Positions 44,111-52,876 of a DNA stretch of 64,000 nucleotides are shown here, piece after piece. Under the pieces are notes generated by a model. That model did not search any database, was not told where the DNA came from, and saw only the letters and a program-made list of their open reading frames with translations. The position numbers were made by a program, and so were the translations under genes. How positions within the stretch are numbered: the first letter of the stretch is position 1; every line of letters starts with the position of its first letter. This DNA comes from Candidatus Brocadia sp. WS118 (lineage in GTDB: Bacteria > Planctomycetota > Brocadiia > Brocadiales > Brocadiaceae), in assembly GCA_007618135.1 (NCBI GenBank), contig PHFX01000007.1, positions 36,135 to 100,134 on the forward strand. Reading direction: 5' to 3'.

Positions 44111-45358
44111 ATGGAACATACCATCAAAGTAACCGAAGTGCTCAGGAATCATAATTTTTTAAAGCTCTGGATCGGCCAAATCGTATCCGCACTTGGTGAC
44201 CGATTTCACCAGATGGCATTATTAGGACTCATGATAACAAGGGGGGGAAATGTTGGACAAGAGTTATCTAAAATTACCTTTTGGAGTGTCTTGCCCTTTT
44301 TTTTGTTCAGCCTTTTTTCAGGTGTGCTTTCAGACCGGTGGCCAAGAAAGCGTATCTTAATAGGCTCAGATATCGCCCGGGCTCTTTTGGTTTGCGCCAT
44401 TCCCTGGGTTATCGGTAATCCCGTCTCTGTTACCGCTGCTTACCCTTTTATTTTTGCTATCGGTATCTTTACCTGCCTCTTTTCACCGGCAAAATTTTCA
44501 ATCATTCCCAATCTTGTTGAGGACCGCCACCTACTGGCTGCAAATTCCCTCATTGCGTCCTCGGCGCTCTTAAGCGTCCTGGCAGGCACTGCTTTAGGGG
44601 GTGTTATTTTTGATTCGATGGGATTTAAGTCATCCATATACTTCAATGCCTTTACCTATCTCTTCTCTGCCGGGGCTCTGTGGAAACTCACGGCACAGGA
44701 GAAGAAACTTCCTGACAAAAAAGGCATGGCCTCTGTCCTTACGGATATCAAAGAGGGCATGAAATACATCTATCGCGATGTCAGGCTGATCATCCTCATT
44801 CTCTTTGGCGCATTCTTCTGGCTCATCGGCATAAGTTTTTACATCGTACTATCCGATTTTGCCGGAAAGGTATGGGAATTTACCTCCCTAACGCCTCTGG
44901 GACTGATTTTTTCCCTGCTTGGCTGCGGGCTAGTTACCGGTTCAGTATTGACTGGTAAATATGGTAACCGGGTGAAACGGAACATCCTCTATACGGGCAG
45001 TGTTTGGATGCTGGCATCAGGCATGATCGTCTTTTCTTTAGTAGAGTCCTATACGGCAGCTTCGTGCACGGTTTTCTTTGTAGGAATCGCCGGTGGAGCA
45101 TTCCTGTCTCCCATCAACGCCGATATTCAAAAGATTACCCCCGACGAGTTAAGAGGCAGGTCTTTTGCCTGTAAAGATATTTTCGTAAACGCCACCATGG
45201 TCGCGCCAATACCGATGATCGGCAAATTAACAACCTTCGTTTCAGCAAGAGAACTGATGTTCTCTTTGGGCATAGGAGGATTTTTAGCCGGTATCCTTGT
45301 GGCATGGCAGAGTATCAAACTCAATACCATCCAGGAACAGACAGGGAAAGATGCATAA
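44111..45358 (+). CDS. MFS transporter, lysophospholipid transporter LplT-like
   Basis: 415 residues with about 12 membrane segments from the ATG at 44111 (AAGAGAG upstream). Early motifs NFLKLWIGQIVSALGDRFHQMA and, in loop 2-3, GVLSDRWPRKRILIGSD are MFS hallmarks, and FSPAKFSIIPNLVEDRHLLAANSLI resembles LplT and related exporters. It is followed by a PlsC-type acyltransferase whose start overlaps it by 8 bases. In E. coli LplT works with an acyltransferase (Aas) to recycle lysophospholipids, so this pair may do the same; that is inference. Confidence 0.85.
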   Translation: MEHTIKVTEVLRNHNFLKLWIGQIVSALGDRFHQMALLGLMITRGGNVGQELSKITFWSVLPFFLFSLFSGVLSDRWPRKRILIGSDIARALLVCAIPWVIGNPVSVTAAYPFIFAIGIFTCLFSPAKFSIIPNLVEDRHLLAANSLIASSALLSVLAGTALGGVIFDSMGFKSSIYFNAFTYLFSAGALWKLTAQEKKLPDKKGMASVLTDIKEGMKYIYRDVRLIILILFGAFFWLIGISFYIVLSDFAGKVWEFTSLTPLGLIFSLLGCGLVTGSVLTGKYGNRVKRNILYTGSVWMLASGMIVFSLVESYTAASCTVFFVGIAGGAFLSPINADIQKITPDELRGRSFACKDIFVNATMVAPIPMIGKLTTFVSARELMFSLGIGGFLAGILVAWQSIKLNTIQEQTGKDA

Positions 45359-46094
45359 TCGTACGACACATCCTCTCCCCTCCCGGATTATGAAAAAAGA
45401 ATTAGGAAAGACACCTCATACAAAAGTTGCATTTTTTAGCACCCTGTACCGCCGTCTTCTTGGATTCCTGAATAATTGCTTCTTCTTCGTGCTCAAGGCG
45501 ACAGGGGTTGTGTTATTAAAAGTTTTTTTTCATATCCAGGTTCACAATGCAGGATATATCCCCCGGAAAGGGCCTCTTATTGTTGCTGCAAACCATTTCA
45601 GTTACATGGACCCCGTGGTGCTCCAATCCATGTTTCCAAGGCGCATAGCCTTCATGATGACGGAGATCTATTATGAGGGCCGCGGGAAATGGCTTTTTCA
45701 ATTATTGCATTGTATCTGTGTAAAAGAGGAGGGTTCAAACAGGGCTGCGCTGAAGCAGGGCATGGAAGTGTTGAACAACAACGGCGTGTTAGGCATCTTC
45801 CCCGAAGGAGGAGTGAGCCGGGAGGGTCGCCTGCAGGAAGGAAACCCGGGAATCGGTTTTCTTGCCATAAAGAGCGGTGCGCCCGTCATCCCTGCATTTA
45901 TCTCCGGCACTTACAAGGCATTGCCAAAGGGCGCAAAGATACCGAAAATTTCCCGGATTACGATAATCTTCGGCAAGCCGATGACATTTGCACCTGTTGA
46001 CGATCTGGAAAAAAAGAAGGGGATTGAGGAGATTACCAAGTCAATTATGGCGCACATTGAAAATTTATCTTTTTCTGACAAACCAACGGAATAA
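45351..46094 (+). CDS. 1-acyl-glycerol-3-phosphate acyltransferase, PlsC family
   Basis: 247 residues. An N-terminal membrane segment precedes the acyltransferase motifs: NHFSYMDP (HxxxxD-type catalytic motif), the FPEGGVSREGRL glycerophosphate-binding block and VIPAFISGT. It esterifies lysophosphatidate or a related lysolipid at the inner membrane. I take the ATG at 45351, which overlaps the transporter stop; an ATG at 45390 is possible. The upstream transporter and downstream hydrolase form one operon with it. Confidence 0.88.
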   Translation: MHNRTTHPLPSRIMKKELGKTPHTKVAFFSTLYRRLLGFLNNCFFFVLKATGVVLLKVFFHIQVHNAGYIPRKGPLIVAANHFSYMDPVVLQSMFPRRIAFMMTEIYYEGRGKWLFQLLHCICVKEEGSNRAALKQGMEVLNNNGVLGIFPEGGVSREGRLQEGNPGIGFLAIKSGAPVIPAFISGTYKALPKGAKIPKISRITIIFGKPMTFAPVDDLEKKKGIEEITKSIMAHIENLSFSDKPTE

Positions 46095-46115
46095 ATTTTG
46101 GAGCTTTTTAAGATC

Positions 46116-46901
46116 ATGCCGAATAATGAAATACTCAGCGATTTATCTCTCTATGGCGAGGAATTTATGCTTGGCCACGGCAAGGTGGCGTGCCTCCTTG
46201 TGCATGGTTTTGGCTGCGGACCGATCCAGATGCGGGAGATTGCAGAAAATTTATGCAAATGGGGTTTTGCTGCCCGGGGCATACTTCTGCCGGGGCATTG
46301 CAGGAATATGGGTGGACATTCATTCACTGCCCATCACGATTGGATTGCAAAGGTAGAGTTTGAATATCATCAGTTAAAAAGGGCATACCGGGAGGTTGTT
46401 GTTATCGGGTTTTCCCTCGGTGCACTTCTGACCTTGCAATTGTCTATGCAATATTCCCCGGAAAAAATCATCCTTATGGGCACCCCTTTGTATTTGATCA
46501 GGGAGTATCTGCCCATATCTTCTGTAATCAGCATATGCAAAAATTTTGTGAAAAGGGTAAAAACCTGGAAGAGGAGGTGTTATATGGAATCGGATGGATA
46601 TACCGGTTATCTGCATCAGCCAATCGATACCCATTTTTCAATTCCTGCATTATATGGACTCACCAAGATCATTACGGCTGTTAATCCAGGACTCAAGGAG
46701 ATAAAGTCTCCTGCGCTTGTTATCCATTCCAAAAAAGACCTGATCGCTGCCCCCGCAAGCGCACGACACGTGATGAGGCACCTTGGCTCTGATTACAAAC
46801 GACTGGTTTGGCTTGAACAGAGTCATCACCTGGTGATGTACGACAAGGAAAAGGACGTAGTTTTTCGGGCAATCAAAGAATTTGTAACATATTATGAGTA
46901 G
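46116..46901 (+). CDS. Alpha/beta hydrolase, carboxylesterase (Est30-like)
   Basis: 261 residues. The oxyanion-hole segment CLLVHGFGCGP, nucleophile elbow VIGFSLGALL, the acid in HSKKDLIAAPAS, and the final QSHHLVMYDKEKD with the catalytic His follow the order of carboxylesterase/monoacylglycerol lipase proteins. It lies 21 bases after the acyltransferase gene, so a role in lipid turnover fits. The ATG at 46116 is used; a TTG at 46098 lies within the ribosome-site region. Confidence 0.87.
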   Translation: MPNNEILSDLSLYGEEFMLGHGKVACLLVHGFGCGPIQMREIAENLCKWGFAARGILLPGHCRNMGGHSFTAHHDWIAKVEFEYHQLKRAYREVVVIGFSLGALLTLQLSMQYSPEKIILMGTPLYLIREYLPISSVISICKNFVKRVKTWKRRCYMESDGYTGYLHQPIDTHFSIPALYGLTKIITAVNPGLKEIKSPALVIHSKKDLIAAPASARHVMRHLGSDYKRLVWLEQSHHLVMYDKEKDVVFRAIKEFVTYYE

Positions 46902-46985
46902 CGTAGATGAATCTGTCGGTTTTTACGCCGAATCCACCCTATAGAAATAGTTTATGGTCAAATTTACACTGAGAATATAGTATGC

Positions 46986-49900
46986 TCATCCGTCTTTCGT
47001 GGACTTCTTATTAATATTTTGATTAATTATCTCCCGGTATTTCTTTAGCCTTGTATCATGTTCCAGTCTGAATCGGAGTGGTTGATGACCCCTTCGGCAT
47101 GTGGTGGCGAATTCGCACCATTCACATTTCCGGGTATCTTCTCCTGGTGAAACAGGAAAGATACCTTCCCGAATGATTTTCAGAAATTCCCTCAGGGTCT
47201 CCCAGTACGGTTCCTTGCAGTTCATCCATTCATCACTGTTGATGGTCTTCATTTGCGGGGATATCTGTCCCGTCTTTTCTTCAGTATGCTCTGCAACATA
47301 AACAAAGGAGGCCTCATCCAGCCTGGCTTGACCTTTGGAAAAACGACCTTTCTTAATTTCTTCTGATAATATATGTTCTGCCATGATGATATAAAAGGGG
47401 AGTTGTAATCTTTGCCCCCGGATGGCTTCCCTCGTGAGGTTTTCCCTGAAAAATCTTCCGGATTTGTAATCGATTACACGATAACTCGCTGAATCTCCGG
47501 CTTGTTTCACATCTATGCGATCGATCTTTCCCTTAAATGTTATCCTTGAAGTATCTCCCTCTTTGAAATGCTCAGGGATGAGTTTGAGCAAGTCATTTTG
47601 CGTACTTAGCTTTACCGTCTTTTCCAGACAAGTGGGGACAAAGCCCGTTTGTCTGATCTGTTCAAGGTCCCATGTGATGAATCGTGTGAGAAGGGCGAGT
47701 ATCTCCTCTTTTTCGATTTCCCAGACGATCGGATAGGGAATCGGTATCTGCTGCTCTATCCCGGTGAAATATTTCCGGACAATACTCTGCAGAAGCTCAA
47801 CAGGGTCTTGTCCTTTTGTTTTTGCGGTAAAATATCTTTTCTCCATCAAGGTATGATAAAAATCACGGAGGATGTTGTGATAAAGGGCGCCGAGGTCCAC
47901 GGCAGCTATCATCTCTGCCGTTTCAGGCTCTTCCAGGGACTCCAGTTCAAGTATCTTACCCATAAAAAACTTGAACGGACACATCCCAAAGGTCTCTAGC
48001 ATGGTTGGGCTAAAGCCGCGACATGCCGCCTCATTCCACCACGTGGCCATATCACCGACGACCCCATCGTATGGGGTCAACCGGGAATGGTAACCTTCCA
48101 TCAAACCCAGTGCTGTTTGTGAGCGTTCAAAGACATCCCGGTTGATGTTAAAGGCATCCATAAATTTCGCAGGGTTTACTCGGTCGAGTGCCATCCGGAT
48201 GCCGACCTCCTTCGGTGTAAGCAAAGATATTTCTTGGTTGCAGAGTTTTTCTTTAATGCTCCGCGGAACGTAAATTTCGTGATTATGCCTTTCCCCTGAC
48301 TCCTTTGTAAGCGGCAATATTCCTTTCATAGTTTGAAGCATGTCCATAAGGTAATGGGATTGAACCCTGGGCTTTCCGGCTTCATCTGAACGTTCGTGGA
48401 GGAGGTAGAGTCGTTCCCTTGCTGCGTTCAGCAGGAAGGAGAAGAGCAGACGTTCTTCATCAAACCCCCGGAGCTTTTCGGGAATAACATTACCCAGCAC
48501 CTCGGATAGCCTGCGTCGAACGTGGTCCCGCAGGAAGGGCTCTTCAGAGATGGCACGGGGGAACGCTTTTTCATTAAGACCCAGGACAAACAAGGCACGA
48601 AAGGGAATGCCCCGGGCCGACATGGCATCCAGCACCTTCACACCCCTGCCATTTTTCAACCCGATGGGTAGGGTTTCCTGCCGGCATGCGTCTATGAAGG
48701 TGTCAATAAATTGATCCCGTGTTACCTCTTCACCCAAACAGTCGAGGGTGCATAACGTGAGCAATAATTCCCCTATTTTATTCAGTATCAGGATATCTCT
48801 TTCCTGATCCTCAGAATTCATGCCTTCAGCGGGAATGTGGATGTAGCTCCGGAGAAATTGGGTTATTTTTTGACCCATCATCGCCCATGACGCCTTCTCT
48901 GGAAGGGAAGACAGGTCATGTGATAAGATACGCAGGATATTCTCTAAGAATTCAATTTGAACTGCCGGAACGGCAACGTGTCTTCCTGTTTCGTCATCAT
49001 TTTGAGACTTGTTTTTATCCCCCTTAGCCCCCCCTTCGCAAGGGGAGGAATGAGGGGCAGTATATTCGTCAATATTTGAGCATTCGTTTGACAGATATTT
49101 TTCAGCATCCTGGCCAAGTGATTCCAGCGACAGAACCTTCGCTTGCGCAAGCCTTGATAACCAGCACGAGATGTCACCACGAATCCCCAGCCTTCTGCTC
49201 AGTATGTCCCAGAGATCAGGGCGTGGGATAAGTCCGCCGGGATCGTATGACGGCATTCTGAAGTAAGGTGATCCAAGTAATTCAATGACCATAGGGCGGT
49301 AAAAATCTTCTCTCTTCAGCTGAAGAATTTGTTGGATGACCTTTACCAATGGATATCTTGCTAAGGATTCCTGTACGCTGGTTACAAAGGGGATTGCATT
49401 TTCCTGAAATATTTTCTTGATGGCGTCGGTGTAAGGATCAAGCGACCTCGCAACCACGCCAATCTCCTCCATCGTATACCCTTCGGCTGCAAGTTTCAGT
49501 ATCTCCTTAGCAACCGTCCAGACCTCATCCCTTTTGCCAGAGACGTTGATAATAACGGGTTTCTGGTTTCGGGTTTCGGGTTGTGAGTTATCAGTTGTAA
49601 GTTGTGTGTTTAACTTATGCCCTGCAACCTGCAACTCGCAACCAGAAGCAGAAATGTCTTCGGATGTAGGATTTATTATGTATGAAAATCCATGATCGCC
49701 ATCCACAGGCAATTCTTCTACATCACGCGCCATGCCCAGCACGAACGATTCGAAAAAGGGCTTTACGTATACAAAGGCAGGGTGTTTTTTCTGGTAAGGC
49801 AGAAATAATATCGTTGGGTAATGTTTGAATATCTCTCCGAAAAAATCCTGTTCAACCCCGGTAAGGTCATAAAATCCATACGCCAGAATCTGTTGAAAAC

Positions 49901-50489
49901 CCCTCAGAAACGCGGAATCAGGTACGCATGGCGTGGCCATACGATAGACGTCAGAATAGTGGGAGATATGCAGGGTTTTTAATCTCTGCCTGAACGTATC
50001 AAAGAGATGTATGATGCTGTAAAGTTTCTGTATCTCCATACCCTCAACAAATCCTTCCCGCACGGCCTCCTGCATGGCATCAAGGTGAACATCTGCATCA
50101 ATAAGATCCTGGATGACCTGAAATAGGGCTTTGGAGAGGGCAGGCAGGGACTGTGCGTTTTTAAACAGTGGTTCTTGTGGTGTCTGCTGTTTTAGCAATC
50201 CTGCGATGACGCTTTCATAAATAACTGACTGTTGAATAATCTGCCCGGTGTCTACTCCTGACAGCCTGCATATCTCCTTTGCAAGGGCAGAGAAGTTCAA
50301 AAATGAGATATTCATAAATGAAGCGTCATTTCCCTGGACGAGGCGTTCCTGGAGCCGGTGCAGCATCCAGTTTGTGGGCGCCACGACAGCAAGGGGTGCT
50401 AAAGGATCATCCCTTTTTAATGCTTGTATTGTTTCTACGAATGAGTCTTCAAGGGATGGACGATAGTGTCCCATCTTTACGGATAACAT
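46986..50489 (-). CDS. AddB/RexB-like exonuclease with [4Fe-4S]-type PD-(D/E)XK domain
   Basis: 1167 residues from the ATG at 50489 (AGGA 8 bases upstream). The N-terminal half is an inactivated helicase fold with a start like AddB (PLAVVAPTNWMLHRLQERL), and includes SARGIPFRALFVLGLNEKAFPR. The C-terminal nuclease has RIDVKQ, VIDYKSG and the iron-sulfur cysteines, one at MCPFKFFMG and three in CEWCEFATTC. AddB works with the helicase-nuclease AddA to process double-strand breaks at Chi; no AddA gene lies on either side. Two stretches (translated from 49010-49055 and 49559-49645) are repeat-like DNA kept in frame, near residues 480-495 and 282-310. Confidence 0.85.
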   Translation of the reverse strand: MLSVKMGHYRPSLEDSFVETIQALKRDDPLAPLAVVAPTNWMLHRLQERLVQGNDASFMNISFLNFSALAKEICRLSGVDTGQIIQQSVIYESVIAGLLKQQTPQEPLFKNAQSLPALSKALFQVIQDLIDADVHLDAMQEAVREGFVEGMEIQKLYSIIHLFDTFRQRLKTLHISHYSDVYRMATPCVPDSAFLRGFQQILAYGFYDLTGVEQDFFGEIFKHYPTILFLPYQKKHPAFVYVKPFFESFVLGMARDVEELPVDGDHGFSYIINPTSEDISASGCELQVAGHKLNTQLTTDNSQPETRNQKPVIINVSGKRDEVWTVAKEILKLAAEGYTMEEIGVVARSLDPYTDAIKKIFQENAIPFVTSVQESLARYPLVKVIQQILQLKREDFYRPMVIELLGSPYFRMPSYDPGGLIPRPDLWDILSRRLGIRGDISCWLSRLAQAKVLSLESLGQDAEKYLSNECSNIDEYTAPHSSPCEGGAKGDKNKSQNDDETGRHVAVPAVQIEFLENILRILSHDLSSLPEKASWAMMGQKITQFLRSYIHIPAEGMNSEDQERDILILNKIGELLLTLCTLDCLGEEVTRDQFIDTFIDACRQETLPIGLKNGRGVKVLDAMSARGIPFRALFVLGLNEKAFPRAISEEPFLRDHVRRRLSEVLGNVIPEKLRGFDEERLLFSFLLNAARERLYLLHERSDEAGKPRVQSHYLMDMLQTMKGILPLTKESGERHNHEIYVPRSIKEKLCNQEISLLTPKEVGIRMALDRVNPAKFMDAFNINRDVFERSQTALGLMEGYHSRLTPYDGVVGDMATWWNEAACRGFSPTMLETFGMCPFKFFMGKILELESLEEPETAEMIAAVDLGALYHNILRDFYHTLMEKRYFTAKTKGQDPVELLQSIVRKYFTGIEQQIPIPYPIVWEIEKEEILALLTRFITWDLEQIRQTGFVPTCLEKTVKLSTQNDLLKLIPEHFKEGDTSRITFKGKIDRIDVKQAGDSASYRVIDYKSGRFFRENLTREAIRGQRLQLPFYIIMAEHILSEEIKKGRFSKGQARLDEASFVYVAEHTEEKTGQISPQMKTINSDEWMNCKEPYWETLREFLKIIREGIFPVSPGEDTRKCEWCEFATTCRRGHQPLRFRLEHDTRLKKYREIINQNINKKSTKDG
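49010..49055. repeat. GC-rich palindromic repeat inside the AddB-like gene
   Basis: The plus strand reads CCCCCTTAGCCCCCCTTCGC then AAGGGGAGGAATGAGGGG, an imperfect palindrome of the type often found between genes. It is translated as APHSSPCEGGAKGDK, unlike the surrounding protein. Confidence 0.65.
49559..49645. repeat. Low-complexity repeat block inside the AddB-like gene
   Basis: The plus strand has GGTTTCGGGTTTCGGGTTG followed by GTGAGTTATCAGTTGTAAG and CAACCTGCAACTCGCAACC. Such short tandem-like CAACTTACAACTGATAACT blocks are known as intergenic repeats. Here they are translated as LNTQLTTDNSQPETRNQKP without breaking the frame. Confidence 0.65.
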
Positions 50490-50540
50490 TATGGTGTCCT
50501 GTAAAAACTTCCTTTTTTTATGAGGTTTTTTATCCCCCAT

Positions 50541-50610
50541 AATCCCCCATAAACAGGGGATGCCTACCTCCCTCTCCGTTTACGGGGAGGGACGGGGTGG
50601 GGTTTGTCTA
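50541..50610. repeat. Intergenic palindromic repeat
   Basis: CCCTCTCCGTTTACGGGGAGGG hairpin with flanking CCCCCATAATCCCCCATAA and GGGGTGGGG. Lies between the AddB-like and DUF2130 genes. Confidence 0.6.
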
Positions 50611-50649
50611 CCTCGTAAGCATACTCTTTTTGATTGCGGCTTTGCTACG

Positions 50650-51866
50650 TTAGGTATCATCTGTCTTAAGAGGTTCTGAACCATTTGATAGTTCCAAATT
50701 TTTGATTTGTGGTAACGTTGCGCCAATAATACCCTCCATGTCGCCATACATGCCTACCGTGTTATTGACTATTTTTTCAATCTGCTTTTCTCTCTTTGCC
50801 CACATTTTTATCATGGCCCTCTTTTCCTGATCCAGGTCTTCTTTCATGGATTGAAAGGATTCCACAATTGCCTCTATTCTTTGCCTGAATTCGGGACCGG
50901 ACAAATAATTGTAAAGCACCTCCATCTTTTCACTTTTTCCAACAAGGGATAATTTAAGTTGTGCCAGCTCTATCAGGCTCGTTCGTAAAACCGACGCCAG
51001 GGCAATTGACAATACGTAACTGGTAACCCATACCCCTTCTACCAGAGAGAATCCCTCTACTCCCCTGGGCATGGTTTCTGTCACCAGGACGGCAATTTCA
51101 GCCTTTACCTCTCTCTGGTCGTCCTTGAGTTTTGATAACCAGCCGTCATTCCATGCCTTCGTGTGCTTTGATTCCCAGATAATGGTGCCGCAAAAACGGC
51201 CGCCACGGTCATGAACTCGTTGCACAATGTCGGCCCCTTTAATCCCTTTGGGCACGGGTTCGATCTCGTCAACCGGACCTCTCCCTGGGTTTGTATAGAG
51301 CCCTGATGTGCCTTGCGTTTTGCCTCATCAAGGGCCTTTTTCGTGTCTTCCAGTTGTTTCTCCTTTTCCAGGAGTTTTAAGCGATTTTCTTCACCGGCTT
51401 CTTTTTTTGCCTTTTCAAAGATCAGCTTGCGTTCTTCATCAAGCTTTCTGGTAATTTCGAGTTCCTGATTCTTTCTCAGTTCTTCCAGCTCGCGTACCTT
51501 CTTGCGAAAGTCCAGCTCGACCTTTTGCGCCTCAGCAAGTTTCCGTTCCTTTTCCACATTCTGTTCCTGCAGGTCTTTTAACTCAAGCCGAATGGTTTCC
51601 TCAACCTCCTTTCTGGTTTCTTGCTTCAGCTTTTCCCTTTCGGCCTGCAATTTCTGGGAGATCTGCTGATCGATAATCTTTTTTGCGTCTTCAACCTTTT
51701 TTATTTCATCTGCAAGCAATTTCTCGCGCCGGGAAAGTTCCGACTCTTTTTCCCTTGATTTCAGTTCGAACTCCTTTTGAAGCCCTTCTTTTATTTGATG
51801 GGAGAGCGTTTCAGTTAACGGTATCTCTTTACCGCAATAGGGGCAGGTTATGGTTTGATCTGACAT
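50650..51866 (-). pseudogene. DUF2130 protein gene with internal deletion and frameshift
   Basis: The first part (51866 to about 51280) encodes a CPYCGKEI zinc-ribbon start and a long coiled coil ending QGSIQTQGEVR. The second part, in another frame (about 51275 to 50650), continues as DEIEPVPKGIKGADIVQRV, TIIWESKHTKAWNDGWLSKLKDDQR and EIAVLVTETMPRG, the DUF2130 domain. The two should be joined by about 15 residues (LALEELL-type) that are missing, so there was a deletion of about 45 bases plus a shift. An assembly error is possible. DUF2130 proteins are coiled-coil proteins with a nuclease-like core of unknown role. Confidence 0.85.
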
Positions 51867-52122
51867 ATTAGTGTCCAAATATTATCTTTTACGAAGGGGT
51901 GGCATGGGTTTCGTCGTGAGCGCTCAGTCGAACAACAACCTTGGTTGTCCATGCCTAAGTTATGATTATTATATCAAACTTGCAGGACGTCTCTAATAAT
52001 ATTATTAAAGAATTTTTTCTCCGGTTTTATTATAATGAGGTGAGGTTAAACCCTGCAAACCGGTTTTTATAAATTTAATGTCCAGGTCCAGGAATTTCGA
52101 TCTTTTGTAATTCCCCTCTATC

Positions 52123-52180
52123 GGTAGGACAAGCGTCACCGCTTGTCATTATGATGTCAACCGAGGACGGTTGACCTACC
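52123..52180 (+). repeat. Repeat family 1, copy d
   Basis: 58 bases with the same plan as 15227-15283 and ends GGTAGG/CCTACC; a substitution in the first hairpin loop (GCGTCACCGC) and one in the second. Lies in the 51867-52306 gap, which has no gene. Confidence 0.9.
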
Positions 52181-52230
52181 TTATGGGATAAAGGGGTGTG
52201 TAACTGGTCATAACACACTCCCCGGTTCAT

Positions 52231-52257
52231 GTAGAGCGACCAGACTGGTCGCTCTAC
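52231..52257. repeat. Perfect 13-bp inverted repeat
   Basis: GTAGAGCGACCAG, one base, CTGGTCGCTCTAC. Lies 50 bases before the EamA gene; could be a terminator or a repeat core. Confidence 0.8.
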
Positions 52258-52306
52258 AGGGCTTAAAATCGCTGCTGAAGGCAGCCTAATTCATTGGAGC
52301 ACTTTC

Positions 52307-52723
52307 ATGGAAGCCTTTTTTCTTGCCTTACTGACGGCCTTTATCTGGGGATTTGTGCCATTTTTAGAAAAGATCGGTCTCTCGTCGGTTGAACCAACAG
52401 CCGCATACCTCGTAAGATGCGCAGGTGTCTTTCTGGGTGTTGTAATGATCATCGCCTTTACCCCTCAGTTTCCGTCTTTCGGGAAGATGGGGATCAAGGC
52501 CATTTTTTTCCTTGTCCTTGCCGGTATTCTGGCGGGGGTGGTAGCACAGCTGGTGTTTTACAAGGCGCTCAAAGCGGGTGATATCTCAAGGATTATCCCC
52601 GTTACCAGTTGTTATCCTTTATTTTCGTTCCTCTTAGGTTGGCTATTCCTGGGTGAGGAGATTACTCTATCCAAAGTAGTAGGCATGCTGCTTATTTTGG
52701 GTGGGATATTGCTCTTAAAATAG
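52307..52723 (+). CDS. Small EamA/DMT-family membrane protein
   Basis: 138 residues with four to five membrane segments, starting MEAFFLALLTAFIWGF and ending with a SYPLFSFLLGWLFLGEEITLSK-type EamA motif and GMLLILGGILLLK. It is half the size of usual ten-segment DMT transporters and equals one EamA repeat, so it probably works as a dimer, as single-repeat members do. The ATG at 52307 has TTGGAG upstream. The substrate is unknown. A family 2 repeat begins a few bases after the stop. Confidence 0.88.
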   Translation: MEAFFLALLTAFIWGFVPFLEKIGLSSVEPTAAYLVRCAGVFLGVVMIIAFTPQFPSFGKMGIKAIFFLVLAGILAGVVAQLVFYKALKAGDISRIIPVTSCYPLFSFLLGWLFLGEEITLSKVVGMLLILGGILLLK

Positions 52724-52729
52724 GTTTTC

Positions 52730-52858
52730 AAATTTGTTTTTTGAAAAATTCAATGAATGGTGATGTCTTGCTGCGAAGTGTAGGGGCGAAGCATTTGCTG
52801 GCTTGTGTACGAATGTTTGTATATCAACGATGGCAAATGCTTCGCCCCTACTTTTTCT
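52730..52858. mobile_element. Repeat family 2, copy c: MITE-like element with worn right end
   Basis: Left end AAATTTGTTTTTTGAAAAATT, internal TGTAGGGGCGAAGCATTTGC and GCAAATGCTTCGCCCCTACTTTTTC; the right terminal repeat is lost after CTTTTTC. It lies between the EamA gene and the convergent helicase gene. Confidence 0.8.
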
Positions 52859-52876
52859 TTGGAATCATCCTCTCGA

